Notes: generated from the letters alone by a model not told the origin. Shown: positions 1-13,368, counted from the stretch's first letter. The stretch: DNA of 64,000 bases from Turnera subulata (GCA_028386065.3 JAKUCV010000874.1:1-64000); one strand, 5' to 3'. Program-made: numbers and translations.

Positions 1-56
1 AGAAAGTATATATCAGTTGATTTTCCATCTTGAGCTTCCTCCTCGCTGGTCAAATT

Positions 57-1329
57 ATGGCTTTTACTATGCTGGATAGATGTGAGGAGATGGTGTTCTC
101 TGTGGAGTCTCAAAAGGCAGTTCCTGCACCCTTCTTAACAAAGACATACCAACTGGTTGATGACCCTCTTACTGATCACATTGTCTCTTGGGGTGATGAC
201 GAAACCACCTTCGTTGTGTGGAGACCTCCTGAATTTGCCAGGGATCTCCTCCCAAATTACTTCAAGCACAACAACTTCTCAAGCTTTGTTAGGCAGCTTA
301 ACACCTATGTGAGCATATATATATCCTCTCCTCTCCTCTTAATTCTCTCTCTCCATCATGCCTTGTTTAGTTTACCTGAAATTCATGATGATATTCATCA
401 GTTGATTTAATACACATTTTCTAGGATTCTCCAAAGACAATTAGTAGTCTAAAAAGCTGAAAGAGAGTTGACTAGACTTCCATATATAATACTTGACCTA
501 AAATCCTCCTGCATGCCCAGCGTAAAACCAACTTGTTTTCATGGTTTTTTTTTTTTGTTTTTTGCTTACACCTAAATTTCCTCAGGATGGATATTGAGGA
601 CATATTATATTTTTATGTTGCAAGACATACATATTGTATATGTAACTCATGTTCTAATAAACCACCACAAAGGGATTTAAAGATTTCTCCTCCTTGTTTT
701 CTCTATCTCACTAGCTATGCTTAATGTTGCAGGGATTTAAAAAGGTAGTAGCAGATCGATGGGAGTTTGCAAATGAATTTTTCAGGAAAGGAGCGAAGCA
801 CTTGCTATCAGAGATCCACAGAAGAAAAACACCTCAACAACATCAACACAACTACCATGAACTACCACCAACCCAATTTCTCCAACCAGCTGAAGACAGC
901 TTTAACTGGATTGACCCACCACCATTTATACCAACCCCAACCAGCACCGACATTCTAACTGCATTGTCTGAAGACAACAAGAGGCTTCGAAGGAAGAACT
1001 ACATGCTGCTATCTGAACTCTCACACATGAAAAGCCTCTACAATGACATCATCTACTTCATCCAGAACCATGTACAACATGAGCGCCCTTATGATCAGCA
1101 AAAAGCTTGTAATTATAGTGCCACACATAAGCTGACAGAATTGGCCGGTTCGCCATGTAAAGATCAAGCAACTTCTGGCATTCAAGGTACTAAGGTTAAC
1201 AATCTTGGTTTTGGCAAGTCTTCCATGACTTTGACACAGGAACCAAATAGTCCTGTGAAGCTTTTTGGAGTCTCTCTTAGCGGCAAGAAGAGGCTGCATC
1301 TAGAGTTGATAGATAATAAGCCAGAGTAG
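57..1329 (+). CDS. HSFB4: Heat stress transcription factor, class B, HSFB4-like (2 exons)
   Basis: Exons 57-308 and 733-1329 are joined by a GT-AG intron in phase 0 inside the DNA-binding domain, where plant HSF genes carry their conserved intron. The product is 282 residues. The winged-helix DNA-binding domain covers about residues 24-115. A heptad HR-A/B oligomerisation region lies at about 157-199. The class B repressor motif KLFGVSL is at 260-266, followed by a basic patch (KKR, 269-271) that could be a nuclear signal. No class A activator (AHA) motif is seen. I chose the ATG at 57; the frame is open upstream but has no earlier ATG. The protein is shorter than I recall for Arabidopsis HSFB4, mainly in the linker and C-terminus. 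Class B factors bind heat-shock elements and usually repress; HSFB4 relatives act in root patterning. The B4 assignment rests on the N-terminus and domain sequence, and another class B subgroup is possible. Confidence 0.9.
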
Positions 1330-1342
1330 TAGTAGTAGTAGT
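1326..1342 (+). repeat. (TAG)n microsatellite at the HSF stop codon
   Basis: A short run of TAG/AGT triplets begins at the stop codon and runs into the 3' untranslated region. It therefore gives several stop codons in a row. Confidence 0.7.
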
Positions 1343-1343
1343 A

Positions 1344-3965
1344 CTGTACCCGTTCCTAATTGATATAATTAAGCATATTATATACATAGTATATGTTGCT
1401 CAGCTTTGTTCCCAGTCAAGATAATTTACTAGCTAGAAGACATGCTATATGGTGACTTGGTGAGGTAGGTGTCGCTTAATATTTTCTGCATTACTCGAGC
1501 TATTTCATGAGGATGCGGTTTAAAATATCAGTTTTGGATTGATGTATGTATCTATGCAAGTTTCCAGTTGATCTTTGATCTTGATCATTTCATGATGAAC
1601 AATATTGAGGGATTTAAGCTGTTGGAAATGGCCTTAATTAAAACGATGAATAGTGCAACATGCATGCCTTGGTACGTACCAGTAAAATTTGAGTTTTTGG
1701 TTTTCCATCCGGATTCCAAAACCGACCGGAGCACACACACTTTGGTTATGGCGGGTGATCTAGATCACCCACTTTTGTTTATGTGGGTGAGTCTCCCAAT
1801 CGAAATTTTTACCATACCCCATTAGATAGAATCAGAAACCTGACTTAGGTGAATCAAGTCCTTTACTTAAAATTTAAGTTTTTTTTAATATTGCTTTGAT
1901 AAACCCAGTCTGTCTCTAGTAGTTCTATACTTACAAACATAATTAGTCTTTCTACCAAAAGAAAAAGTTAAAAACCAAAACATTACTCTAGTTTTGAGGG
2001 AAAAAATTGGAAAGTATATCCGGATGATATACTAGCTAGTACATTATTGCCTTTGCCCTCAATTCTCACTGTCATGTACAGGAAATTCACAAAGGCAACC
2101 TGAAAGCATGCAAAAGTTCTTTCGTCAATTGTCTTCTTCTATTCGATGTCTTCCACCAAAGAATGTCTGTCTCTCTGTCTAGTCTCTCTCTGAATAATTA
2201 TTTCACAACACCTCTGTTCATCCGAAGATTTTCTACTGTAATTTCTCTTAATTTCTTTTAAAATTTCTTTCAGTAGCTTGATGCAAGATATTAACCCTGA
2301 ATCAAGAAAAACATAAATCACGTAAGTAAATATACTATTTTTTAATTGGAATGATTCATCTCCCGAAGCAAAGAATTCAGGCAGTGACTACTTTAGTTCC
2401 ATATATAAGTAGTCTGCAATATCTTTGTGTTCAAAAACAAAAATGAATTCAGGCAGTGAAATTTGGCCGCGTTCCCATCAATACTTTCTTGAAAAGACGC
2501 CACATTTTCTTTCACATTTCCCATATATATATATACATATACAAACAAAAAAGAATTCACATAAAAGGTCTGATTGATTTATTAGACCCGCTAGGCCCAC
2601 TACCGCTAGGCCCACTACCGGGAGAGCCCAAGCCTGAGGACCGAGTCCGAGCCCATGAAGTCCAATTTGTCCGAGAAGTCCGTCTACAAGACACCCGCTC
2701 TTTAAATACCCCCTTAAGGCCCGTTTTATTCGATATGGTGTAATCCAAGATAGCTAGGCTCGGGCACTATTCACGCCCCTTTTCTCCATAAACCCTAAGT
2801 ACATTCAATAAAAGTACACACCCCTATTTTCAGATTATATCAAGGTCCACACAAAATAATGTGGCAGAAAATGACAAAGTTAATTACAATGCCATTTACA
2901 CATGACAGAATTTGATACAAAGATTAGAGGAGGGATCTCGCTAGTTTCTAGAATGTAAGATTTAGCTATAGACAAATTAATAAATACGATTGAGCAAAAA
3001 TAATAATAATAATAAAGACGAAGGTGTTACTTTCCAAAAAAATTTACTACAGTAAATTTAGAAAAACAACGGAAAGATGAGTAGAGAGAGAAGGGAGAAT
3101 GTACTTTTACGCGAGTGGAGGGATATTTCACAATCATTATATATGTGGTGCTTTTATGTTTGACATGGTAATCTAGGTGGAATCTAAAGATATTCTTTCA
3201 GTTTTATCTGAAAAGAAGAAAAGAGGGTCATGAACAAAAGGGAAATACAGTGGCACATTCAGGCAGTATAATGGATGCAGTAAAGACTAAAGTGAGAGGA
3301 GAAGAAAAGAAATAAGATTTCCGGTTAAAGATTGCTTTGGGATTGTTCCATAATGCGCTTCATTGTCATCATGCCTCGATTTCGTTTCCCATGTTCTTGT
3401 TCTAGCTACCAACCCTTTTTATGCCATTGCTGATTTTTTTACTTTAGCACTGACCATAAAAATTCTTTCCTCTTTGTTCTTCTTTCTCTCTAATTACTGA
3501 CCAGTTTGTGCTGGCTGGCCTAAATAATTACTACTAGTAATTTGTGAGGAAACAGGCAAAAAAATAAAAATAAAATAAAGAGGTAGGATCAAGTAAATCA
3601 TTTGAACGTCTTTTTCGATAACAATTGTCTAATTCCTCAAATTGCAAGACAAAGATGACATTGACAAATAATACTTTTTCATTTTAAAAAAAAAGTCAAA
3701 ATTTTATTTAATTTTTTTAATGCTAGAAGAATATCCTAAACAACTATCAACTAATCTCTCCCCTAGCAAGGTGAGATCACTACCAATAACACAATTGATC
3801 TATGTCCCTAAGTAGATTGATGCAAAGGTGATGCTGTGCAAATAAAATGAACCTTGAGAAGCAAAAGGTAGGTTTTGATGATTAAATTAAGGGATGAAAT
3901 ATAATTTTGATAAACATGAGGAACCCTTCATTTTCATTTTGTAGATACGAGACTGAAAAGGTTTT
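1344..3965. other. Intergenic, no gene seen
   Basis: AT-rich DNA whose open frames are short and have no recognisable protein content. Near 2,585-2,620 a GC-richer patch carries a 15-base unit (ccgctaggcccacta) twice in tandem, possibly a transposon remnant. I see no conserved motif elsewhere in this stretch. Confidence 0.6.
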
Positions 3966-4925
3966 TCTTTTTTTTTTTTTTGTCAGCAGAAAAGGTTTTT
4001 CTTTGGTTGATTGGAGTAAGCAAAATTTATATTAAGAATCTCTAATGACGAGAGCGCAGAATCTCCTAACAAAGTGGACAAGAGGATTTCGACCAAAAAA
4101 AAAAGTGGACAAGAGGATCATCTAGGTGACAAAATTCATCATTCAAACTTAAAATCATGCTTTGCAAGATAGTCCACAACAAAATTCTTCTCATGAAAAC
4201 TATGTTGAAAAGAGACAGCCCAAGACCTTATAATCAACTCACCTGAGCACCCAAATAATAGAAGGTTCTCCAACCTTGATAAAACCCACTAGGCAATGAT
4301 AGCTAGACCTGGCAATTCGTGTTGTCGTGTCGAGTTCGTGTCGGGTTGAACAGGTAATCGGGTTCTAAATCTTCAACCCGACTCGACCCATTTAATAATC
4401 GTGTCGTGTCGTGTCCAACCCGTTTATTATCGTGTCGGGTTCAGGTTGACCCGCGGGTTACCTATTAAGTCTAACAAGCCTAAAAATGAGTTTGAAATTT
4501 TTATATTTTGCGTATTTTTAAGCAAATAGGCATATAATTAGTTTTTTATATACATCAAATAAAATTATAAATTGCAGAATGATAATATAATAATATTTTA
4601 AAGCATTTATAGAAGTATTTTTGGATAATTTTAGTAACTTTAGCCTTAAATATTGGATAAGTCTTATATTAAATCAGTAAAATATCTATACCCTAAATAT
4701 AATCGGGTCATAAATAGGTACCTATCGGGTTGGCGGGTCAACCCGCTACCTGACCTGCTAATTTTCGTGTCGTGTCGGGTCGACCCATTTAACTAAACGG
4801 GTTGGAAATCTCTGACCTATACCTGCTAATTTTGTGTCGGGTTCGTGTCGGGTTGTCGTGTCAATACTCGTTTTGCCAGGTCTAATGATAGCTGCGAGTT
4901 CGCTGGTTACGTTCCCCTGACGAGT
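3966..4925 (-). mobile_element. L1-type LINE remnant (RNase H end), split by a MITE
   Basis: Read on the minus strand, 4,294-4,020 encodes a decayed RNase H C-terminus, including a stretch resembling the usual 'FVVDYLAK' end of plant LINE RNase H. The frame resumes beyond the MITE at about 4,894-4,925 with a piece resembling 'SELAAI'. A T-run at 3,966-3,983 on the plus strand would be its poly(A) tail. Several stops are present. The ends are approximate and no target duplication was identified. Confidence 0.5.
4305..4883. mobile_element. Mutator-type MITE with 10-bp target duplication
   Basis: The 579-bp element begins agacctggcaa and ends ttgccaggtct, so the tips form an 11-bp inverted repeat. 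It is flanked by perfect direct repeats of aatgatagct at 4295-4304 and 4884-4893. A 9-11 bp duplication fits the Mutator superfamily (hAT would give 8). Both ends are packed with GTGTCGGGTT/AACCCGACAC-type short repeats. It has no coding capacity and must have been moved by transposase supplied elsewhere. Confidence 0.85.
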
Positions 4926-7576
4926 GGACAAAAAAATAAATAAATGGACTCATCAATTAAACCTCCAAATCCTTTAGAAAATCAAACAAGAAAACTAACT
5001 TTAATTACTCGAACCCACTAAGCAATTAGTGAAGCATAGCACTTTAGCCCATGTACTGTGTGTATGTTCCTTGAACCCATTAATAGTGGGCCTGTATATT
5101 TAGAAATGACAGTCAAGTTCAGGCAGAAAACAAAATGACTAGAAGGACTATCGGGTTTTCAGTCTTGTCTTGAGATGGATTCTGGAATTTGGGCTTTTTT
5201 CCTAGACAACCTTTTCTGTTCCTGCTGTTAAACCACGCAACACACCTTTTCTGGACGAATAATATTTATGGAGATATTGCTTGGTGAACCCCGTTCTGTA
5301 ACTTTACTGTCAATTATGCACTGGGTACTTCACTCTATTTTTTGCTTAGGCATCCATATCCTGGGCAATCCATCTTTTTAAATAAAATTAATGGACGGGA
5401 CTAATCTAGCATGATAGGAACCATAAGGGGTCGATGTCCTTAATTCTTAGAGTATTGCGCTACCAAAACTCGATCTCCATTAATTTTTTTTTTTTTTGTC
5501 GCAAACATATGAACTCGATCTCCATTAATTAAGGTAGGGTAGTAGCCGGATGATATGATTGGCAAGGTTGAGGGTACTTCATTTTTTTATTCTAGAATCG
5601 GATGGAATTTCTAATATCTACAAACTTGGGGCAGACATCGGTCAATTTCTATTACCGTTGAAATTAAATGATCTTAAAAAGATGTTTCTTGGTACTCAAC
5701 AAGAAAGAAATGTGTACTAACAAAGACTTTGTCCAAGAAAATACATAGGCCCCTCCCAATTGAATTACGAATTGAAACTACGGAAGCATGCAGGACCAAG
5801 GCCCCCCCATCTTGGAATTTAAGTTCACGAGGGACATAGTTTGCTTCCAATCTTGCGAATTTATTGCATTTGATTGTACACGAGGGAGGTCAGCTCTGTG
5901 GACAAAAATGGGTGGGCCAAGAATTGAAAAGTTGAAGGGTTCGATGGATGAGATGCTTAAACTTTAGGAGACAAAGCATAAAAAAGATCGTGTACCTTTG
6001 GGAAAATCTAAGTAACTAAACCCACAGATGCCTAAATGCCTTTTTACCTCACCAATGATGTACACGACATACACACCTTTGCTAAATCTTTCTGGACCAA
6101 TTCAATATTATTTGTTCCATACTCCATGGAGAGCCCTATAGCAAATCAGTCCAAAGTAAAGCAAACTCCCCAAGAGTGGAGGTAGATGCCCACAAGAAAG
6201 AGCCACTACTACCGGAGATCATAGTGGATTTTCTGTTTGAACAAAGCATATTCACTTGGATTAGATTCCTCTGGGCTCACATTACGCTACTTGGCAACAC
6301 ACAACAATGCCCCGTTTTTGGATGATTATTGGCTAAAAAAGATGTCAAAATTTTTTAAGTCCCCACCATTATCAACCACAGATCTTTACACCACATCACA
6401 AAAATGGGGCAATATTTTTATGCTCATATCTTGTGTGTTTGTTGTGTGATTTTGGATTAGATGATTTCATGTAAGTATGAGGCATATATTGTTTCATTTT
6501 GGTCACATGTGTCAACTAAGCCGCGTTGCCCCACTATACCAACCAATGCGGTGTTGCTTGTGAAGGTGTCAATTTGAGACTCTTTTGAGGACTTTAAGCT
6601 AATCAGGTGGGTCTAACTTTGTCTACCACTACCATGCCCCCTTCAAGTAAGTTCTATTCTCCCATTTAACTTTGTGTTTCAACCTTAATTTGCAATCTCC
6701 AACTAAGTTCCTTTGAGAAAGCAAATTTTATAAGAAATAAATGTATCCCTTCTTGCATTTTATAAATGTTGTTTTGAGCTAAGCACAAAACATTCGGATG
6801 TCGGGCAGCTAGTGAGAGGAAGGACGGTGGGGTTGAATACTTAATCCAAATAAATAAAAAAATAGACTATACACTAAAAAAGAAGAAATGTAGGTCATTG
6901 GGTTAACAAAGATTGACTTGGATGGTTAGGGAACTTGCTCTTCGTCTTATAATCACAGATTCAGATCCTTATGATCATGGGGTGTATATATATACTTATA
7001 TATATGAATGAATTTAAAATTTTGTTCAAAATACATGACCCTATCTAAAACCAAAACTAACAAATCTAGAACTAGATAACATAAAGGTAGATGACGCATA
7101 CTGAGAGGAAGAAAAGAAAGTAGGTAAACTACATACCTTTCAATGGGTAGGCAGCTAGCAATATAGGCAACCAACGAAAATACACGTAGTTAGACTAAAA
7201 CGAAGTCAAATCTCTAAATTCGTATTGACCATATCTCATTTATTTATTCAGTAGTGAATTCTATATTATGGTTCTTAAAATGTATATATAGTTCAAAAAT
7301 GATTGAAGTATTGTGTTGGACTTTGTCTGTTTTGCTCGAATCAAGTAGCAGCATCTCTTCCCTAATTAATTTTGCTTGGCATGTTAATTAAACTCCATAA
7401 ATGGGAACATAAGTATAACCACACCTTATGTTCTCTTAATTAAGAACAAAAAAGTTACGTTTCTCTCTCATCTTTGCCGTTTTGACATTAGTAAATACTC
7501 CAGTTACCATAAGTTCTAACACAAACTACTTATTTTGTCTTCCAGGATAAAATTTGTAACTACTAAACGTAAATCG
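4926..7576. other. Intergenic, no gene seen
   Basis: Only short, compositionally random open frames are present. Several A/T runs occur, including a T-run near 5,486-5,498. No protein domain, RNA gene or element boundary was recognised. Confidence 0.6.
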
Positions 7577-7963
7577 GCGATATACTTCTTTTTTTTTTTT
7601 TTGGAAAAAGGAGGGCCTAATCCCTTGCGGCATTAACTAGAAACAATTACACCAAAGCGTGGGATTGGGTTAGGATGGGATATAGGGTATATTAATATGT
7701 ATTGGGTATATTAGGAGTGATCAGGGGCTCCGTAGTTTGACAAAAAAAAAAAGAAGACAAGTAAATGTTACAGAGAATCAGGAGGGTCAGACAACATATA
7801 AATTCTAGCAGGCCAAGCATACACTAGAAGCGACAATGCATCGGCCTCTCTACTCGCTTCCCTAGATACAAACATGATTTCCACTAACCACTCCTTTTCC
7901 AAAGCTCCTGTACACTTGAAACTTGAAAGTAAAGGGGCAATGAGCTCCGGCATAGGGACCTAA

Positions 7964-10900
7964 TGTAACGACCCGAGTAAAATTTTTGACATTTTACCGA
8001 ATTGTTTTAACTCTTACAATGGTAATAAAATTTTATCGTTGTAAATCGAGAATTCTACCGCACCAAGTTTTCCGAGTTTTGCCGAGAGTAACCAAGTTTC
8101 GTTTCGATCGCTGAGGATATACGACGTTTTTGAGTTTCTTCCATTAACCGAGCCTTGGAATTTAATTCCGAGGGTTACTCGGGATTTCCGAGCATCCTTT
8201 ACAGCATACCGAGCCTCGGTTTTCAATTCCGAGACGTGGACGATGCTTAGGGGAATTAATCGGATTTTCCGAACCCAAGTTGTATTTTCGGACTCGGGAT
8301 GGAAATCTGGACCGGCCAATCGTGGCTTGCCACGTGGCCACTCTTCTTATCTTTTCTTTCCTTCTTTTCTTCTTTTTTTTCTTTCTTTTCTCCTCTCCAC
8401 CCGTGACCAACCGGCCCTCCCCTCTCTTTCTTTCTTTTCCTCCTTTTTCTTCTTTGTCTTTTCCTTCCCTCGTTTTCTTTATTTTCACCCCTTTTCTCCA
8501 GATTCCCTCACACCCCTCACACACACCCAACTCCTCTTCACCTCACCTTGACCACCAGCCACCCGTAACTTCCTCCTCCTTTCTCCTCATCCCCCTCGCG
8601 CCGCCTGCCAACCCGAGCCGCACCTCCTCCGACACCGCCCCTTTCTTCTTCCTTCCTCCTTCCTTCTGCCATTGCTCACAGACGCGCCACCGTGACGCGT
8701 CGCCGACCTCCTTCTCCTCTGCTTTCCTGAACACGCCGCTGATGTTTCTCCTTCCTTGTCGCCTCAGCCTCGCATCACGCCGACCTCTGCTGCTCACAGC
8801 CGCTCCTGCAACCTTCTCGCCGCCGTCGTCGCTGTTCCTCTGCCACCGGTGGACGGCCGCACCCAGTGGCACCGCTGCAGCAATCGAGGCCTCTCTTCTT
8901 CTCTGTAACTCGTCAATGCCGTGACTGTCGCCCTGGTCTCCACTCTGATCCGCCACCCACCGTCGCTGTCCTCGGGGTTGTGTGGGTAAGCCACAACGTC
9001 GACCCCTTCCCCTCTTCCTTCCACCTTTCTTTCTCTTCTCTTAAACCCGTTTCAGGACGGACTGGGCTAATTGGGTCTTTGTTGTTGTGCCTTGTGTTCA
9101 TTGGTTGTGGCTTGGTTTTGATTGAATCGGGTGCGGGTTTGGGTGTTGCTGTGACGGTGGATGCCGGTTGTTGGGTTGGTGGTTATGACGTTTGATGGTT
9201 TTGTGTTGTTATTGTGATTGGGTTGTTGGCTGTGCTTTGGATGTTTATGGTGGTGCTGGCAGTGAGTACGGTGGTGGTGATGTTGTTGTTGGGATGTGAT
9301 GATGAATAGTACAGAGGTGTTGAAGTGTTTTGAGGACTGCGTGAACAGTAGCAGCCGGAATCCGGCGAGCTTCCGGCAATCCCGGAAATTTTCCGGCGAG
9401 GTCTCGGGAACTGCCGACAAACCGAACCAGGGACAGTAATCTTTGGGTAATTCCTTGGACCCGTCTGCATCGTTTGGCCTGGGTTTGGGCGGATTGCAAG
9501 TCAGGCTCGGAAACGGCCGATTTTGCAGAGCCCATGTTCTTGGGACGGCTACGTATTAACGGATACGATAACAAACGCGCTATGGACGTTAATGGACCGA
9601 ATAATATTTTCTAAAAAAGATTGATATTTATATATAGTTTACATAGATTATGAGATACTTAGTATTTTATGGCATAATTGGGTATCACCTTGCATGCTGA
9701 AATATAAATTAATCGTAACATTATTATTTTCTGGCGTATTATGTGTTTAATATCTATATATATATAAACCTGAATTCATTTATAATATTGACTGATACTA
9801 GGTACATCATGTATTAGTCAAATAATTATTTATTTATCGGATACCATAATTCCGGAATACATAAACAGGATTTGGTTATGTTATAATTGAGGATATATTA
9901 TAATTGATTTTACAGAGTTAACTAAGACGTTACTATTAACTCTTCATAACTTATATTACAATTTACTAGATGTGTTGTTTTCTAGATTAAAATAGTAACT
10001 AACCAGTAGCCCAATCTATTAGGAAAATTTACTATTATCTTCATTATATTATTATATGCAAAATTAATTTATTATCTTATTAAGTATCTATTATATTATC
10101 AATATTACTTCTACCTTTTAACAATTACCGGTTATATAAATATTATATATATATGATTTCACAAAAAATTATTTTCTTCAACAATATGTCATAATTATTT
10201 TGTATCACATAGGCTATGTTAATAAATTGTCGGTGGCACTATTTTCATTTAATGGTTCTATTATAATCAACGTACACGTACTTATTTCTATTCTTGACAA
10301 GAATAATTGTTTTATGTAATGTTTCTACTTTATATTATAATATCGGCTACAAATAATTTATGGGATATAATTATTTTACAACCGTAAAAGCAATGTATAA
10401 CAGAAACGGACTTGGAACATCGATGTGATTAAGCAGCACGACAAATTAATAATCAACCACATGCATTGCATTCTTCAATGTGCATTATTTGTGATTATCT
10501 GTGTTGGTATGGTATAAGAATATCAAGGCTTGATCAGATACCAGCTTTCAAGGAATACCAGGCGAGGTTGCATATACGTCATTCCACCCGTGATAGCCGG
10601 GATGGTTGGTCTTTGAACTACATAGGTTCCGTTGCATCTTATCGTTATTGTTGTTGACATCTTTGTGATATTTGCTGATATTTGTTGTGAGGATGGATTT
10701 CCTTCAATATGTGCCTATATTACTCGGTTGTTGTGTTTGATGATTGTTGCACTATTGGTTGTTGCATTTGCTGTGGTTTGATTCGGGATGATTATCCCAT
10801 TGTCTTGATTGTTGTCGGGATGTTTATCCCAGTACTTTGTTTGATTTTGGGATATTTATCCCCGTGTTGATTTTTGGTTGTTTATCTCGGTGTTATCGGT

Positions 10901-11757
10901 TTAAAGAATAATGGAATAAATAATAATTTGTGATAAGGATGTCGATCCTTGGTTTTGGATGGGATGTCTATCCCAGTATTTTGGTTAGGGATGTTGATCC
11001 CTGTGATTTGATTTTGAATGATGATAATATAATTGTCACGTGGTAAGTAGTGGTACGACTCGATGATTTAAGACTGTTTTGTGGTGGCCATGACCTGAGT
11101 TACTTGTGATAAGCATGTCTATGTGATTATTTTTGGGATGTCTATCCCCGGGTTCTTATTTTTGGGATGTCGATCCCTGGGTTCTCTTGGATTTGGTCTG
11201 GCACCCGAAATATGTTGATAACCAGGTCTGACCCCTAGCTTATCCGTGACCGGGGCCCGGAAAGATAAAATTGGAAATTGGATTTTTGTTTAAATCTTTT
11301 TGGTCTTGGACCAGTTTTGGGTCTTGTCTTTTGGTTTGGCTGTTATTTTTTACCTTGAGTAATTATAGTGTTGCATATTGATTGTCTATCCTTCGTCGGT
11401 GAGCACTTCGGACTCACCCCTCACCTGCGGGCTTTCATCCCGTAGGATGAGTTATTCGTGGTACAGGTTTGATGCATTCGAGACAGGCTGCGGCGTTATC
11501 CCTTGGACAGGACTTGGATCCATAGTTTGCATCATGTGTCGCATACAGTGTCTTTGTGAGTTATTAAGTCTTCCGCTGTGCTATTTATTGCTATTGTTGG
11601 GCCATTGGGACGGTTATGATGTTATTGATGTTTTTATTTTGGGCTGTTGAGCCCGAGTTTCTGTTGTATACACTGTATGCTGGGCTTTGTTTGGTTGGGT
11701 CGTTACAGTTCCGGCACGTGTTTACTGTGTATGGTAAATACGGGTCGGGGCGTTTCA
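7964..11757 (+). mobile_element. Solo LTR of a long-LTR Ty3 family (copy C)
   Basis: It starts TGTAACGACCC and ends GGGGCGTTTCA (TG...CA). It is flanked by cctaa (7959-7963) and cctga (11758-11762), a 5-bp target duplication with one mismatch, and sits in the RNase H part of a LINE. At 3,794 bp it contains no internal retroviral genes. Features inside are a pyrimidine-rich tract (8,340-8,560), a GC-rich block (8,560-9,000) that yields spurious open frames on both strands, an AT-rich middle (9,600-10,400) and an array of gggat...atccc palindromes (10,786-11,180). Sequence shared with the 19-25.6 kb copies confirms the family. LTRs this long are typical of Tekay/Del-like chromoviruses, but no integrase is available to prove it. 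Confidence 0.85.
10786..11180 (+). repeat. Array of 14-base imperfect palindromes in LTR copy C
   Basis: About ten dispersed copies of a unit like gggatgtctatccc occur, with variants such as gggatgtttatccc, gggatgttgatccc and aaggatgtcgatcctt. Each can form a short hairpin. Spacing is irregular (tens of bases). The same array recurs in the two minus-strand LTRs (19,617-20,010 and 22,400-22,490), so it is a conserved feature of the family. Confidence 0.8.
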
Positions 11758-12462
11758 CCTGATCACGTAGAAGCGCCACCAACGAGAACAAGTCCAGCTC
11801 AAGCACCACTGTGCGGTACCCCTTCAGCCAAGCAATAGACAAACCTCCCGCATTGCATGAAGCTTGGCTTGATGAGCTGAACACGAACCAATATGATATC
11901 CAAAACCAAATAGTCAAGTTCCTTTATCATTCTTGAAAACTCCTCCAGCTCTTGCCAATTCAGAACAAATCCTAGACCCGTCTGTATTCAACTTAATACC
12001 TGTAAACATGATCTGATCCACCCACCCCAAAAGCGAGCTCCACAACCTGCACTTCAACTATGCAGGCTTAAATTACATTGAGCAAACACACAAAGGAGGA
12101 CACAACACCCTCAAACACAACCTTATTTTTATCCAACCAAATCGAATGCACAACCAACCCATACAATACGTCCCAACGAACCCGGAAAAAGAAGTTATTG
12201 GCCAGGATTGCAGGCATTCAGAGGTATTTGGAGTCTAAACCCTCACGGTTTCTGGAGAAGTTGGAATGGGAACTTCGACTGGAATAAGAAATTACCCTAG
12301 AACCATTTAAGTAAGCTTGCCGCACACCACTAGGTCAAATTTAACTGAAAAAGTGTCCCAAAAAAACCAGAAGCAACTAAGGTGGTCCAAGCATTCTGAA
12401 TAACAGGGTAATCCCGCAAAGCATGTAACACTATTTCAAGAGCCCAATGGCATCTGGGCCAC

Positions 12463-12608
12463 AGGGGCGGATCCGAGGGGGCAAGGTGGGCTAGGATCCA
12501 TTCATGTAGATATCATGTCGTATAAATTCAATCAAGAGTGATTGGCTTGGTGGTTAACGTGTCTTGTTGAATCTCGTGAAGACAAGGGTTCGAGTCCCAC
12601 TCTTTACC
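12463..12608 (+). mobile_element. Small insertion with hAT-like tip and tRNA-like promoter boxes
   Basis: About 145 bp interrupts the LINE zinc-knuckle region. It opens caggggcggatcc, like the tips of some plant hAT MITEs. It then contains ggcttggtggtt and ggttcgagtcc, which match RNA polymerase III box A and box B, 46 bases apart. No matching inverted tip or target duplication was found, so it could be a truncated hAT MITE or a SINE. Confidence 0.4.
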
Positions 12609-13368
12609 TTTTTCAACCAGATTCCAGTCCTTTGAACATAACAACTTATAAGCCGAGGAAATAGAAAACACTACACTCACGTCACCCCTCTAGAAAATCA
12701 TAGTCGGCCTTGCCACCGAAGAGGGAGCTGCCAAGTCCACTAAGTTCATACAAACAGAAGCAAGTAACAGATGGGCAAAGAGTTGCCATCACCACTATCT
12801 GTTTATATCAACATAATCCGCCACAGAATCATTCAACCTCTCCTCTGGCACCTGCCCAACCACCAAAGAAGACAGAACTCCAAAGTCTTGTATCCATACA
12901 TTAGTCCAAAACCGAACCGTTCTCCCATCTCTAACTATCCACCCATGGCCACTCAATAAAGATGACCATTATTCACACAAACCCCTTCATAGAGGAGAAC
13001 CCCATATTTGTCTAAGGTCGATGGAAGAGGATACTAATTGACATTATACTTCGACCGTAGAATCGTGACCCATAAAACATCCAGATTTGATAGAAGTCCC
13101 CACCCTACTTTCATAAAAGTTGTTATCCATTATACTGCCTAGTCTGATATTCAAACCACCAACACTACTAGAAAACAGCGTTTTAGCGAGGGATTTTTGT
13201 GAGGGATTTTCGCCCCTCACAATTGCGACGGAATTTGCGAGGGCTTTTTGGGTAGTAATGTTGTGTCGGATTTTGTGAGGGAAATATTCCGTCGCAAAAA
13301 TTTAGTGACGGTTTTAGTGAGGGAATCAGAAATCCCTCACAATGTTTGCCCGCGCCAAAGACCCGCCT

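Noticed and set aside
8014..9574. Many overlapping open frames on both strands, some over 200 codons
   Set aside because: They lie in the pyrimidine-rich and GC-rich part of solo LTR copy C; their products are low-complexity and frames exist on both strands.
12555..12595. Possible tRNA gene from the box A and box B matches
   Set aside because: No cloverleaf could be drawn; the segment is inside a small transposon-like insertion.
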